Shown: in pieces, positions 11,257 through 21,260 of the stretch
Layout: every line of letters starts with the position of its first letter
Numbering within the stretch: the first letter of the stretch is position 1
NCBI RefSeq assembly: GCF_001855565.1
Contig: NZ_MKCR01000031.1
Location: 1 to 64,000 of the forward strand
From: Chromobacterium amazonense
GTDB taxonomy: Bacteria; Pseudomonadota; Gammaproteobacteria; Burkholderiales; Chromobacteriaceae
Direction: 5' to 3'
Length of the DNA stretch: 64,000 bases
Made by a program: the position numbers and the translations under genes
The notes under the pieces: model-generated
Told to the model about the DNA's origin: nothing
Databases searched by the model: none
What the model saw: the letters and a program-made list of their open reading frames with translations, nothing else

Positions 11257-11285
11257 AGTATATAAGCCCTATTCTTCTTGCGCAA
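11257..11285 (-). promoter_or_regulatory. Promoter of the tRNA-Ser pair
   Basis: On the minus strand TTGCGC, a 17-bp spacer and TATACT are followed by a GC-rich discriminator (GCGCAGCC), typical of stringently controlled stable-RNA promoters. The -35 element and spacer overlap the last codons of the upstream acetyltransferase gene. Confidence 0.7.
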
Positions 11286-12396
11286 GTGTTTTATAAGCGG
11301 AATGCGCAAATAACTGGTCCACATAATCGGTCACGCCGGCACGCTCGCGCGCCAGCCAGCCGGCGATGGCTTCTCTAAAGCGCGGATCGGCAATGTAATG
11401 GGCGGACACCGTGCGCGCCGGCTCGAAACCGCGCGCCAGCTTGTGCTCGCCCTGCGCGCCGCCTTCGAAACATTGCAGTCCTTTAGCAATGGCATATTCC
11501 AGGCCCTGGTAATAACACAGCTCGAAGTGCAGGCAAGACACCTCCTCCAGCGCGCCCCAATAACGCCCATACAACACCGCGCCATCGCGTATGCACAGGC
11601 TGGCAGCGATATCGACGCCATCGCGGCGGGCGATGAACATCACGCAATGGCTGGCCAGCCGCTCGCCTATTCGCCGGAAGAAGTCCAGATTCAGATACGG
11701 CGCCGAGCGATGCTCAAGATAGGTCTGGCGATAACAGCGATAAAACAAGCGCCAGTCTTCATCGGAGATCTGCCCCGCATCCAATGCGCGCACCTGCACG
11801 CCGGCGTCCGCCACCTTGCGCCGCTCCTGGCGTATCTTCTTGCGCTTATCCCGGCTCAAGCTGGCGAGAAAAGCCTCAAAATCGGCATAGCCCTGGTTGT
11901 TCCAATGGAACTGCACGCCGTCGCGCAGCAGCCAGCCCGCGGCGGCCAGCCATTCCGCCTCTTCCTGCGTCGGAAACAATACGTGCGCCGACGACAGGCG
12001 GTTGTCGTCCGCCACCTGCTGCAGCCCGGCGATCAGCCGTCTCGAATCATCTCCGCGCCCCAGCAGCCGGCTGCCAGTGACGGGGCTGAATGGCGAAGAC
12101 ACCACCAGCTTGGGGTAATAATCCAGCCCGGCGCGGGCATAGGCTTCGGCCCAAGCCCAGTCGAACACGTACTCGCCGCGGTTATGCTGTTTCAGATAGG
12201 CCGGCGCCAGCGCCTCAGCCCTGCCATCGCGCTCCAGCGCCAGCGGCAAGGGCTGCCAGCCGGTGGCGCCGCCGACGCAGCCGGTTTCCTCCAGCGCGGC
12301 CAGCCACTCGCGGCCGACAAACACGCCGCCGCCCTCCCCTGCCGGCCAGGCCGGCTGCGGCACGGCGCTCACGCCGTCATACAGTTGCAGACGCAA
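11269..12396 (-). CDS. GNAT/FemAB-like N-acyltransferase (DUF482 family)
   Basis: A 375-residue cytoplasmic protein of the family annotated as peptidoglycan biosynthesis/recognition (COG3146). The biochemical substrate of this family is not established. Family-like blocks include the NRGEYVFDWAWA segment, the KRKKIRQERRK basic stretch and the CFEGGAQGEHKLARGFEP block near the C-terminus. The start is taken as TTG at 12396 because AAAGGA lies about 6 nt upstream and the family-like sequence begins there; the open frame extends further but into the nadE promoter. It is divergent from nadE with only 70 bp between. Confidence 0.83.
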   Translation of the reverse strand: MRLQLYDGVSAVPQPAWPAGEGGGVFVGREWLAALEETGCVGGATGWQPLPLALERDGRAEALAPAYLKQHNRGEYVFDWAWAEAYARAGLDYYPKLVVSSPFSPVTGSRLLGRGDDSRRLIAGLQQVADDNRLSSAHVLFPTQEEAEWLAAAGWLLRDGVQFHWNNQGYADFEAFLASLSRDKRKKIRQERRKVADAGVQVRALDAGQISDEDWRLFYRCYRQTYLEHRSAPYLNLDFFRRIGERLASHCVMFIARRDGVDIAASLCIRDGAVLYGRYWGALEEVSCLHFELCYYQGLEYAIAKGLQCFEGGAQGEHKLARGFEPARTVSAHYIADPRFREAIAGWLARERAGVTDYVDQLFAHSAYKTLAQEE

Positions 12397-12466
12397 TGCT
12401 TTTCCTTTCGAGGCCGCTGTCTTCAGGTAAAATGTGCCAATCAAGAAACATCGGTGTTCTCTCAAG

Positions 12467-14059
12467 ATGCGTATCGCACTCGCCCAGTTCAACCCCGTGG
12501 TCGGCGACATCGCCGGCAATGCCCAGAAAATCGTCGATCTCGCGCAGCGAGCCATGGTCCAGGGCGCCGACATCCTGCTGACGCCGGAGCTGGCGCTGAC
12601 CGGCTACAGTCCGGAAGACCTGCTGCTGCGCGACAGCTTCTACCGCGAAGTAGCCAAGGGCCTGGACATCATCGAGCAGCTGGACGGCATCACCGTCATC
12701 GTCGGCCATCCGGCGAAAATCGGCAACGAGCGCTTCAACGCCGCCACCGCGCTGCGCGACGGCAACCGTCTGGGCCAGTATCACAAGATGCTGTTGCCCA
12801 ACTATGAAGTGTTCGACGAATGCCGCTACTTCACCCCCGGCGCCGCGCCGCTGGTCTTCGAACAGAACGGCGTCAAAGTCGGGGTGCTGATCTGCGAGGA
12901 CGCCTGGCAACTGGAGCCGGCGGCAGAAGCGACCGACGCCGGCGCCGAGTTGCTGCTGAGCCTGAACGCCTCGCCGTTCCACCGCGACAAGGTTGAAACC
13001 CGGCACGAGGTGATGCGTTACCGCGTGGAGGAAACCGGCCTGCCGCTGGCCTATGTCAATCTCGTCGGTGGCCAGGACGAGCTGGTGTTCGACGGCGCCT
13101 CGTTCGCCGTCAACAAGGCAGGCGAGGTCGTCGCCCAGGCCGCCGCCTACGACGACGAACTGCTGCTAGTGGACTACGCCGACGGCGATTTCCAGGCCGG
13201 CCGCCAAGCCGCCCTGCCCGGCCCGCTGGAAAGCGTCTACCGCACCCTGGTGGTCGGCGTGCGCGACTACATCGTCAAAAACGGCTTCCCCGGCGCGCTC
13301 TTGGGCCTGTCCGGCGGCATAGACTCCGCGCTGACCCTGGCGGTGGCGGTCGATGCGCTGGGCGCGGACAAGGTGCACGCGGTGATGATGCCGTCGCGCT
13401 ACACCGCGGACATTTCCGTGACCGACAGCCGCGACATGATAGGCCGGCTGGGCGTGAAGTACGACGAGATCGAAATCTGGCCGATGTACGAAAGCTTCAT
13501 GGCCGCGCTGGCGCCGTCGTTCGCCGGCCTGGAGATGGACACCACCGAGGAGAACCTGCAGGCACGCATCCGCGGCACGCTGCTGATGGCCTTGTCCAAC
13601 AAGAGCGGCAAGCTGGTGCTGACCACCGGCAACAAATCCGAGATGACCACCGGCTACTGCACCCTGTACGGCGACATGGCCGGCGGCTTCGCGGTGCTGA
13701 AAGACGTGGCCAAGACCTTGGTGTTCGAGTTGTGCCGCTGGCGCAATACCGTGTCCGACGTGATTCCGGCACGCATCATCACCCGCCCGCCCTCGGCCGA
13801 GCTGCGCCCGGATCAAAAAGACCAGGACAGCCTCCCGCCGTATGAAATACTGGACGCCATCATGGCGCGTTACGTCGAGGACAACCAGTCGGCCGCCGAC
13901 ATCATCGCCGCCGGCTACGCCGAGGCCGACGTCAAGCGCGTGGTGCGCTTGCTCAAAATCAACGAGTACAAGCGTCGCCAGGCGCCGGTGGGTCCGCGCG
14001 TCACCCAGCGCGGCTTCGGCAAGGACTGGCGCTACCCGATCACCAATCGGTTCAGCTGA
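12467..14059 (+). CDS. nadE: Glutamine-dependent NAD+ synthase
   Basis: Final step of NAD synthesis: amidation of nicotinate adenine dinucleotide using ATP and glutamine. The 530-residue protein has an N-terminal nitrilase-type glutaminase domain with the triad Glu41, Lys107 and Cys143 (LICEDAWQ). The C-terminal synthetase domain has the PP-loop SGGIDS at residues 282-287. The ATG at 12467 begins the conserved MRIALAQ; no strong ribosome site is seen. NadC, an earlier step of the same pathway, is coded elsewhere in the window. Confidence 0.97.
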   Translation: MRIALAQFNPVVGDIAGNAQKIVDLAQRAMVQGADILLTPELALTGYSPEDLLLRDSFYREVAKGLDIIEQLDGITVIVGHPAKIGNERFNAATALRDGNRLGQYHKMLLPNYEVFDECRYFTPGAAPLVFEQNGVKVGVLICEDAWQLEPAAEATDAGAELLLSLNASPFHRDKVETRHEVMRYRVEETGLPLAYVNLVGGQDELVFDGASFAVNKAGEVVAQAAAYDDELLLVDYADGDFQAGRQAALPGPLESVYRTLVVGVRDYIVKNGFPGALLGLSGGIDSALTLAVAVDALGADKVHAVMMPSRYTADISVTDSRDMIGRLGVKYDEIEIWPMYESFMAALAPSFAGLEMDTTEENLQARIRGTLLMALSNKSGKLVLTTGNKSEMTTGYCTLYGDMAGGFAVLKDVAKTLVFELCRWRNTVSDVIPARIITRPPSAELRPDQKDQDSLPPYEILDAIMARYVEDNQSAADIIAAGYAEADVKRVVRLLKINEYKRRQAPVGPRVTQRGFGKDWRYPITNRFS

Positions 14060-14189
14060 TCCGGCGCGGGCGGCCATGGCTGCATGCGACATTCCGCAAG
14101 CTATTCCGCCCGCAACGCGCCGAACCGCCGCCAACGCCGGCAGTCATAGCATTTTGACCGCAGCCAGGCTGCCCTGAGGAATCCATCCG

Positions 14190-14810
14190 ATGAAACCGTC
14201 TTTTCCCCTGCTGAGCGCCGCCGCGCTGGCCTGCAGCCTGGCCGCGCCCGCCCACGCCTCCGCCATCGGCCAACTGAAGGCCTTCGTCGCCGGCAGCAAA
14301 ACGCTGAGCGCGGACTTCACCCAGATTGTCAGCAACAAGAACAAACGCGAAGAAGCCATCGGCCGGCTGGAAATCGCCCGCCCCGGCAAATTCCGCTGGG
14401 AATACACCAAGCCGTATGCCCAATTGATCGTCGGCGACGGCAAAACGCTGTGGATCTACGACCCGGACCTGGCCCAAGTGACGCGCAAGGCGCAGGGTGC
14501 GGCGCTGGGTTCCAGCCCGGCCGCCTTGCTGGCCGGCAGCAATGAAATCGAGCGCAGCTACAAGCTGAACGAAGCCGGCAAACAGGGCGACCTGGAATGG
14601 CTGGCCGCCAGCCCCAAGAAGCAGGACAACACCTTCAGCGCCATCCGCATGGGCTTCCGCAACAATATGCTGGTGGAAATGGAACTGACGGACAGCTTCG
14701 GCAACGACACCCGCATCCGCTTCAGCCAACCGCAGCAGAACGTCAATCTGCCGGTCAGCCGCTTCGCCTTCACGCCGCCCAAAGGGGCGGATGTGGTCAA
14801 TGGCGACTGA
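14190..14810 (+). CDS. lolA: Outer-membrane lipoprotein carrier LolA
   Basis: Periplasmic chaperone that takes lipoproteins from the LolCDE transporter and hands them to LolB at the outer membrane. The 206-residue precursor has a clear Sec signal (basic KP, hydrophobic core, cleavage after AHA near residue 23). Family features follow: TLSADFTQ, the PGKFRWEY block near residue 65, and KTLWIYDPDL. Length is normal. A GAGGA lies about 10 nt before the ATG. It stands alone, about 130 bp after nadE. Confidence 0.94.
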   Translation: MKPSFPLLSAAALACSLAAPAHASAIGQLKAFVAGSKTLSADFTQIVSNKNKREEAIGRLEIARPGKFRWEYTKPYAQLIVGDGKTLWIYDPDLAQVTRKAQGAALGSSPAALLAGSNEIERSYKLNEAGKQGDLEWLAASPKKQDNTFSAIRMGFRNNMLVEMELTDSFGNDTRIRFSQPQQNVNLPVSRFAFTPPKGADVVNGD

Positions 14811-14987
14811 TCGCGGCTGACTCAAGACCCCCGCGCAGCCTAGCCGCAAACCATTGCGGCGCGCGGGCATGGCGCGGGACGCGCCAACGCATTCGCAGGG
14901 CCGCCATCGCCGCATTGCAATCCCCCCTCCCGTCCGCTACAAAAATGAAGTATCTGGCGCGAGGATGCGCAAGCCGGGATAGGGAAA

Positions 14988-16694
14988 ATGAAAAATGGCG
15001 AGACCGGCATAAGGTCATTAGCAGGCCGCCTGGTGCTGGCCACGCTGTTATTCTGCCTAGCCTTCACCTTCGCCACCGTCATCGTCAAAACCTGGCTCAT
15101 CTGGAATAGCCACGTCCAGGCCATGCAGAATCAGCTTAACCTGATCAATGGCATCTACCAGCAGACGCTGAACAAGGCCATCTGGGATCTGGACCGCGCT
15201 GCCATAGAAGAACATCTGCGCAGCAGCTTTCAAGTGCCGGCAGTCGGCAGCGTCACCATCAAACTGATCAATCTGAACAGCGAATCCAAGAATTACTACG
15301 AAGCGGAATCCTTCAGCCTTTCCAAGCCAGGATGGCAAAACACATCCTGGACACCAAAAATCTTTTCCCAGCTGAAACACCACGACCGCACCGCCGGCAC
15401 CACGGAAACCATAGGCAGCCTGGAAATTGAAGGCGACAGCCGCATCCTCATCGCCGAGTTGAAAAGCGAAGTCGCCAATATCATCAGCACCCAGGCAATC
15501 TATTCATTGTTGCTGGCCGGATTTCTGATGCTGATCGTCAATCGCTACATCACCACGCATATCCGCAAGATTGCGCTGCACCTGGATCGATTCTCGCCGG
15601 AAACCCTGAACCAACCGCTCCGCCTGGAGCGGCGGGGAACCTATCAGGATGAGCTGGACAAGCTGGTGAATGGCATCAACGCCATGCAGCAGAATCTTTC
15701 CGAATACCTGGAACATAAAAACCAATACGAGGAAGAGCTGCCCACCCACCGCGACCACCCGAGCGAGGCGAACATGGCCCTGGCAAGCTCGGCCGAAACC
15801 CTGCGGCAGCTGGGCGACATCGGCAAGGCGCTGACTGCCAGCCTGGACAGCAAGGCCATATGCGTCGCCCTGTACCAGCATTTGCGCGAGCTGATTCCGA
15901 TTGACGGCTTCGCAGTCGCGCTGCTGAAATCCGACGCCAATGCCCTGGAGCTGATTTACTGCATCGACGACGGCCAGGAAAAGCCATCCGCGCTGCTGCC
16001 GCTGGAGCAGACCGACTCCCCTCTCGTCAATGCCTTCTTGGCGATGGAAGAGGTCCAGCTGCTGGACGAACACCGCATCGCCCAGCTGGGTGCGGCGAGC
16101 TGCGACACGATCAGATCAACCATGCGGCAGGGCGTCATCCATCAGCTGACCGCCGGCCGCAACTGCATCGGCATCGCCATGGCGCTGAGCCATGCATCAG
16201 ACGCATTCCAGCAGCGCGAACTGGAAATCTTCCGCTCCATCGCCGCCTATGCCGCCATCGCGTTCACCAATTCGATTTCCTACGACATGAGCAAGACACC
16301 ACGCCAGCATGCAGACAAAACCTTGCAAGACCTGCGGCGCGAGCAGGACAACTGATCCAGCCCGAAAAAATGGCACCGCAAGGACAACTGGCCGCCGGCG
16401 TCGCCCACGAAATCGACACCCCTACCGGCGCGATCCCAGCCGCGACAATATTCAAGATGCGCTGGAGCTGGCGCTCTCCGCCTGCCTGCCATCCTGATAC
16501 GACTGGACGCCAGCCCCCCCCCCTGGCCGGGCGGCCTCAAAACCCGCCAAACCCCGGAGCGAAGGCACCGACCTCGGTTTGGGCATCGTCAAAAAAACAT
16601 TGAACGGCACAGAGGGAAAATAGAATTTTCCAGCGGGCTTGGCATCGGAACCGCCCTCCAGCTTTTCTTGCGCTCTCGGCAGGAGGGCAGATGA
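14988..16694 (+). pseudogene. Decayed membrane sensor histidine kinase
   Basis: The open part (to 16355, 455 codons) codes two membrane helices (about residues 13-35 and 167-190) around a periplasmic sensor, a HAMP-like linker and a GAF-like domain. After the stop, remnants of a kinase core appear in other frames: GQLAAGVAHEIDTP, a His-box, near 16384-16425, and EGTDLGLGIVKK, an ATP-lid G2 box, at 16561-16596, followed by a SSGLGIGTALQLFL tail. Only about 130 bp separate these boxes where some 500 bp would be expected. Most of the ATPase domain has therefore been deleted, besides frameshifts and stops. The remnant ends in TGA overlapping the ATG of the decayed response regulator. Confidence 0.85.
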
Positions 16695-16910
16695 AGAAAG
16701 GCATCATCTTGTGCGGGGACGACAAGCCCAGCGCACTCATCGCCCCGCGGGCAAACTGAGGAAAAATTATCCGAGCCATCTGATGGGAATCGCCGAAAGC
16801 GAAGCGAAGAGGCTGGATATTCTGAATCTCAACGAGCTTCCGCCGAAGGCGGTTGATTCCACCGATCGTCATTTCCGATTTCATCATGCCCGGCATGCAT
16901 GAAAGGCGAC
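16691..16910 (+). pseudogene. Decayed response regulator receiver domain
   Basis: It begins with ATG behind AGGAGGG and the acidic pair of a receiver domain (IILCGDDKPS). A stop is reached after 22 codons. The next frame carries RKNYPSH and IAESEAKRLDILN, and a third frame carries the phosphoacceptor block VISDFIMPGM. The remnant then runs into the 3' end of recR, so the rest of the gene is lost. The ATGA overlap with the decayed kinase shows they were once an operon. Confidence 0.8.
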
Positions 16911-16939
16911 CAGCCGCGCCCCGGCCCTGGCGCCCCGGC

Positions 16940-17539
16940 TCAGGACACGCCACGGCGCTCGTACACCGCCTGCGCCAGCGTGCCCAGATCGACGTACTCC
17001 AGCTCGCCGCCCACCGGCATGCCGCGGGCGATGCGGGTGACCGCCAGGCCGCGATCCTTGAACAGCTCGCTCAGCATATGGGCGGTAACCTCGCCCTCGG
17101 CGGTGAAATTGGTGGCGATCACCACCTCGCTCACCTGCCCGTCCAAAGCGCGCGGCAGCAGCTTGTCCAGGTTCAAGTCCTTGGGGCCGATATTGTCCAG
17201 CGGCGAAATCCGCCCCATCAGCACGAAATACAGGCCTTCGAAACACTTGGCCTGTTCCAGCATCATCAAGTCCGCCGGCATCTCCACGATGCACAGCTGA
17301 TCCTGCCGTCGCGCCTCGTCGGCGCAGATCGAACACAGTTCGGTCTCGCTGAACGTATTGCAGCGCTGGCAATGGGTCAGCTGGGTCAACGCCTTGTCCA
17401 GCGCGCGCGCCAGCTTGTCGGCGCCCTTCTTGTCGCGTTGCAGCAAATGAAACGCCATGCGCTGCGCGGTTTTCGGCCCCACACCCGGCAATACCTTCAA
17501 AGCGGCGATCAATTGTTCCAGCGCGGGTGGATTTTTCAT
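16940..17539 (-). CDS. recR: Recombination mediator RecR
   Basis: Works with RecO and RecF to load RecA at gaps during recombinational repair. The 199-residue protein has the helix-hairpin-helix [12 protein letters not shown] near residues 17-28, a four-cysteine zinc finger (Cys57, Cys60, Cys69, Cys72) and a Toprim domain (CIVEMPADL onward). Length is normal. A GAGG lies 7 nt before the ATG. It is the last gene of the conserved dnaX-ybaB-recR arrangement, but here a terminator and a repeat separate it from ybaB. Confidence 0.97.
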   Translation of the reverse strand: MKNPPALEQLIAALKVLPGVGPKTAQRMAFHLLQRDKKGADKLARALDKALTQLTHCQRCNTFSETELCSICADEARRQDQLCIVEMPADLMMLEQAKCFEGLYFVLMGRISPLDNIGPKDLNLDKLLPRALDGQVSEVVIATNFTAEGEVTAHMLSELFKDRGLAVTRIARGMPVGGELEYVDLGTLAQAVYERRGVS

Positions 17540-17544
17540 CCCAA

Positions 17545-17720
17545 AACCTCATACACCACGAAATCGTACGGATAAGAAATAACCGAATTTCCACCACGAA
17601 ATCCACGAAACCACACGAAACACAACAGCCGCCGACCTTCTGATCGACGGCTGCTCACGGTTGCCCAGCCAGTCAGGTTCGTGTTTCTCGTGGATTTCGT
17701 GGCTGAAATGGTTTCAGCTT
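17545..17720. repeat. CACGAAA-type inverted intergenic repeat
   Basis: The recR-ybaB spacer contains CCACGAAATCCACGA at about 17593-17607 and its inverse TCGTGGATTTCGTGG at about 17688-17702, around a central hairpin (CAGCCG..CGA / TCG..CGGCTG). The 17-bp unit ending CGTGGCT recurs exactly between kdpC and kdpD near 35234-35250. It appears to be a dispersed palindromic intergenic repeat. Confidence 0.7.
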
Positions 17721-17785
17721 ACTCAAGCGCTTGCGCGCCCCACATATTACCGAAGGCACCGCCAGCGCCGGCACTGCGCGCCGAA

Positions 17786-17807
17786 CAAAAAGGCCCGTCG
17801 CCGGGCC
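17786..17807 (-). terminator. Terminator after ybaB
   Basis: On the minus strand a GGCCCG / CGGGCC stem with a 4-nt loop is followed by TTTTTGTT. It lies directly after the ybaB stop codon and would end the dnaX-ybaB transcript before recR. Confidence 0.8.
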
Positions 17808-17812
17808 TGGAA

Positions 17813-18151
17813 TCAGAACGGGAGCTTCATCCCGGCCGGCAGATTCAGGCCGCTGGTGAAGCCGGACATGCGTTCCTGGGTGGTGGCTTCCACCTTGCGC
17901 ACGGCGTCGTTGACCGCGGCGGCGATCAGGTCTTCCAGCATGTCCTTGTCTTCCTTGGCGTCTTCCAGCACGCTGTCGTCGATGGCGACGCGCTTGACGT
18001 CGTGGGAGCAGGTCATCACCACCTTCACCATGCCGGCGCCGGCTTGGCCTTCCACTTCCACCTTGGCCAGCTCTTCCTGGGCCTTTTTCATGTTTTCCTG
18101 CATTTGCTGGGCCTGTTTCATCAGGCCGGCGATTCCAGCTTTACCGAACAT
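17813..18151 (-). CDS. ybaB: YbaB/EbfC family nucleoid-associated protein
   Basis: A 112-residue small DNA-binding protein of the YbaB/EbfC family, which forms tweezers-shaped dimers. It begins [18 protein letters not shown] and has the family's long amphipathic N-terminal helix, then a beta region around [15 protein letters not shown]. The ATG at 18151 follows AGGAGTGACCGCA, a good ribosome site. It starts 5 bp after the dnaX stop codon, so it is probably translated from the dnaX message. Confidence 0.95.
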   Translation of the reverse strand: MFGKAGIAGLMKQAQQMQENMKKAQEELAKVEVEGQAGAGMVKVVMTCSHDVKRVAIDDSVLEDAKEDKDMLEDLIAAAVNDAVRKVEATTQERMSGFTSGLNLPAGMKLPF

Positions 18152-18156
18152 TGCGG

Positions 18157-20070
18157 TCACTCCTGTACGGGTTGAATGGTCTCGATGAGCAGCGTGGCGC
18201 CGAATTCGCGCACCATTTGCTGCACCACCGGATCGTTTTGCATGCATTCGCGGGCGACGGCCAGCTGCTCCTGCCGCAGCCTGGCATCGGTCATGGCCGG
18301 GGTTTCCATCCCCAGCTCCTCCACCGTCACCGCGAGGTCCACCGGATGGCCGAAGCGATCGGCCAGCGCGGCTTTCAATTTATCCTGGTAATCGCGTCCG
18401 CTCATGTGGCGGAAGCTCTCCGGCACCGCCAGCTCCAGTCGGCTCTGACTCCAGCGCTTCAGCACCGCATTATGCGCCAGCATGCGCGCCGCGCCGAGCT
18501 TGGCACCCAAATCGGCCACCAGCCGCTGCCAGTCGCCGTCGAAACTGTAGCCGGCCGCTTCGTCCTCCAGCGGCGGCAATTGGGCATAATCCGGCAGGCC
18601 ATCATCGTCGGCCTGCCATGGCGCATCGACGATTTCCTCGTCGTCGCGCTCATCCGCCTCGTCCTGCGGCTCAGGCGGAACGGCGGCTGGCGGCAGCGGC
18701 CGGGCTTCGATCTTGGCTTGGGCAGCCGGCGCTGCCGCTACCGGCTGTGGCGCAGGCTCGGGCTCCGGCTCGACAGCCGGGACAGCGGGTTCGCTCGGCT
18801 CCTGCCGCGGCGCCGGCTTGGCCGGACTGCCGAGACCGGCAGCCTGCAAGGCGCGGGCGGCGGGCGAAACCCCGCGCGCGACCGGCACCGAAGCGCTGGC
18901 GGTCACGGAGGCGGCGGCCGCTGCCGGACGCGATGCGGGCTGCGGCGCAGCCGCCCGCGCGGGCGCCGCGCTTTCGGCCGGCGCGCGGGCCGGATGGAAG
19001 GCCAGCATGCGCAGCAGCGTCATATTGAAGCCGGCGTGCTCGTCCGGCGCCAAGGCCAGGTCTTTGCGGCCATGGATGGCGATCTGATAGTACAACTGGA
19101 CGTCCTGCGGCGCGATGGCGTCCGCCAGCGCGAAAATCGCCTCCCGCTCCGGCTCGTCGTCGGCCAGCGCCGCCGGCACCGTCTGCGCCAGCGCCAGTTG
19201 CTGCAACAATACGGCCAGTTCGGACAAGGCGGCGTCAAAGCTGATGCCGCGCTCGGCCAGCCTGTCGGCCTCGGCCATCAGCGCCGAGCCGTCGGCGCCG
19301 GCCAGCGCCTGCAGCAGGCTGAACAGGTAGCGGCGGTCCACCGCGCCCAGCATGGCGCGCACGCCGTCTTCCCTGACTTCGCCCAAGCCATAGGCGATGG
19401 CCTGGTCCAGCAGCGATTGCGCGTCGCGCATGGAGCCGGACGCCGCGCGGCCCAGCAAGGCCAAGGCCGGCGCCTCGTACGGAATGCCTTCGACTTCCAG
19501 CATATGCGCCAAATGCGTCGACACCTGCTGCGGCGTCATATTGCGCAGGGAGAATTGCAGGCAGCGGCTCAATACCGTGACCGGGACTTTCTGCGGATCG
19601 GTGGTGGCCAGGATGAATTTGACGTGGCCAGGCGGCTCCTCCAGCGTCTTCAACATCGCGTTGAAGGCGCTTTTCGACAGCATGTGCACTTCGTCGATGA
19701 TGTAGACCTTGAAGCGGCCCATGGTCGGCGCGTACTGGGCGTTTTCCAGCACTTCGCGGATATTGTCGATGCCGGTATTGGACGCGGCGTCGATTTCCAG
19801 CAGGTCGACAAAGCGGCCGGCGTCGATCTGGCGGCAGGCCTGGCACTCGCCGCAAGGCTCAGCGGTGGTGCCGGTTTCGCAGTTCAGGCTTTTGGCCAGG
19901 ATGCGGGCGATGGTGGTCTTGCCTACGCCTCGGGTGCCGGTCAGCAGATAGGCGTGGTGCAGCCGCTGCTCTTTGAGGGCGTTGGACAGGGCGCGCACCA
20001 CGTGCTCCTGGCCGACCAGATCGGCGAAGCGTTTGGGGCGCCACTTGCGGGCAAGGACTTGATAGCTCAT
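18157..20070 (-). CDS. dnaX: DNA polymerase III subunits tau/gamma
   Basis: Clamp-loader ATPase of the replisome; tau also holds the core polymerases together. The 637-residue protein starts [12 protein letters not shown]. Walker A is GTRGVGKT at residues 45-52, zinc-finger cysteines are at 64, 73, 76 and 79, and DEVHMLS is the Walker B region. A proline/alanine-rich linker (about residues 365-470) leads to the tau-specific C-terminus. I saw no A-rich slippery heptamer, so production of a short gamma form by frameshifting is not supported here. The ATG at 20070 was chosen over one 7 codons upstream from the conserved N-terminus. Confidence 0.96.
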   Translation of the reverse strand: MSYQVLARKWRPKRFADLVGQEHVVRALSNALKEQRLHHAYLLTGTRGVGKTTIARILAKSLNCETGTTAEPCGECQACRQIDAGRFVDLLEIDAASNTGIDNIREVLENAQYAPTMGRFKVYIIDEVHMLSKSAFNAMLKTLEEPPGHVKFILATTDPQKVPVTVLSRCLQFSLRNMTPQQVSTHLAHMLEVEGIPYEAPALALLGRAASGSMRDAQSLLDQAIAYGLGEVREDGVRAMLGAVDRRYLFSLLQALAGADGSALMAEADRLAERGISFDAALSELAVLLQQLALAQTVPAALADDEPEREAIFALADAIAPQDVQLYYQIAIHGRKDLALAPDEHAGFNMTLLRMLAFHPARAPAESAAPARAAAPQPASRPAAAAASVTASASVPVARGVSPAARALQAAGLGSPAKPAPRQEPSEPAVPAVEPEPEPAPQPVAAAPAAQAKIEARPLPPAAVPPEPQDEADERDDEEIVDAPWQADDDGLPDYAQLPPLEDEAAGYSFDGDWQRLVADLGAKLGAARMLAHNAVLKRWSQSRLELAVPESFRHMSGRDYQDKLKAALADRFGHPVDLAVTVEELGMETPAMTDARLRQEQLAVARECMQNDPVVQQMVREFGATLLIETIQPVQE

Positions 20071-20166
20071 GGGGGCGGATTTTAATGGCAATTGCCGCGC
20101 AAGGCGACAGGTTTCGCCGGCGCGGCCGCGGCGGGCGGCGCCGGCGGAAGAGATAGCCGCGGCGGC

Positions 20167-21207
20167 TTACATACCGGCCGAGGCCGGCTCCTGCCGCCGC
20201 GCCAGCTCGGCGAAGTAACGCTGGCGCAGCTGGCTGGCGATTTCCTGCACCGCCTTGGCATACAGCGTGCTGCGGTTGTAGCGGGTGATCGCGTAGAAAT
20301 TGTTCAGGCCCAGCCAGTATTCGGTGACGCCCGGCGCCGACTCCAGCGAGAACAGCACGGCCGGGACGTCGTCGGCCAGCGGCGCCTGCGGCGCCACGCC
20401 CATCTTGCGCAGATCGCCCACCGCGTAGTGCAGATTGAATTTGTCGGCCAGCAACTGATCGATCTGCGGACCGGCCACCACGCTGGCCGGCACCACCACG
20501 TCGTCGCCGGGCTTCCAGCCGTGCAGCTGGAAGTAGTTGGCCACGCTGCCGATGGCGTCGTGCGGATTGTTCCAGATGTCGCGGTGGCCGCTGCCGTCGA
20601 AGTCCACCGCCCACTTGCGGTAGCTGGACGGCATGAACTGCGGCAGGCCCATCGCGCCGGCGTAGGAACCCTTTAGCGTCAGCGGATCCTTGCCCTCTTC
20701 CTTGGCCAGCAGCAGGAACTGGGTCAGTTCGCCGCGGAAGTACGCGGCGCGGCGCGGGTAATCGAAACCGATGGTGGACAGCGAATCCACCAGCCGGAAG
20801 CTGCCGGTGTTGCGGCCGTAATGGGTTTCCACCCCGAGGATGGCGACGATCACCTCCGGCGCCACGCCGTATTGGCGCTCGGCGCGCGCCAGCGCGTCGG
20901 CATTGGCCTGCCAGAAGGCCACGCCGTCGGCGATCAGCCTCTCGTTGACGGTGGTGGCGCGGAATTGGTACCACGGCCGCGAGGTGGACGGCTTGTCCAG
21001 AATGCGGATGATATTCGGCTTCAGTTCCACATTGGCGAACACCGCCTCCAGCTCAGGGCGATTGAACTGGCCGCTGGCTACTTGCTCGTCGATGTAGCGC
21101 TGCACATCGGGGCGGGCGAGGAAGTCCGCGTCGGCGAAAGCCGGGACGGCGGAAAACGCCAGCGCGGCCAGGGCAACCGCGGCGGCCAGTTTCTGCATGG
21201 TTTTCAT
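20167..21207 (-). CDS. mltB: Lytic murein transglycosylase B
   Basis: Cleaves the glycan strands of peptidoglycan, producing 1,6-anhydromuramyl ends, in the periplasm. The 346-residue protein has a Sec signal (cleavage near AFA-DAD, residue 25) without a lipobox, unlike E. coli MltB. The catalytic glutamate is in ILGVETHYGRNTG, and MGLPQFMPSSYR is the family block that lines the active site. The ATG at 21207 precedes the signal peptide; the open frame upstream is non-coding. It lies 53 bp after hrcA on the same strand. Confidence 0.93.
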   Translation of the reverse strand: MKTMQKLAAAVALAALAFSAVPAFADADFLARPDVQRYIDEQVASGQFNRPELEAVFANVELKPNIIRILDKPSTSRPWYQFRATTVNERLIADGVAFWQANADALARAERQYGVAPEVIVAILGVETHYGRNTGSFRLVDSLSTIGFDYPRRAAYFRGELTQFLLLAKEEGKDPLTLKGSYAGAMGLPQFMPSSYRKWAVDFDGSGHRDIWNNPHDAIGSVANYFQLHGWKPGDDVVVPASVVAGPQIDQLLADKFNLHYAVGDLRKMGVAPQAPLADDVPAVLFSLESAPGVTEYWLGLNNFYAITRYNRSTLYAKAVQEIASQLRQRYFAELARRQEPASAGM

Positions 21208-21260
21208 GGTGTATTTGTTTTCCAGTTGGATATCCCTAATTCCGGGCGCAGGCGGCAAGC

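Noticed and set aside
18960-19030. Programmed frameshift for the gamma form of DnaX
   Set aside because: No A-rich slippery heptamer was found around the end of domain III.
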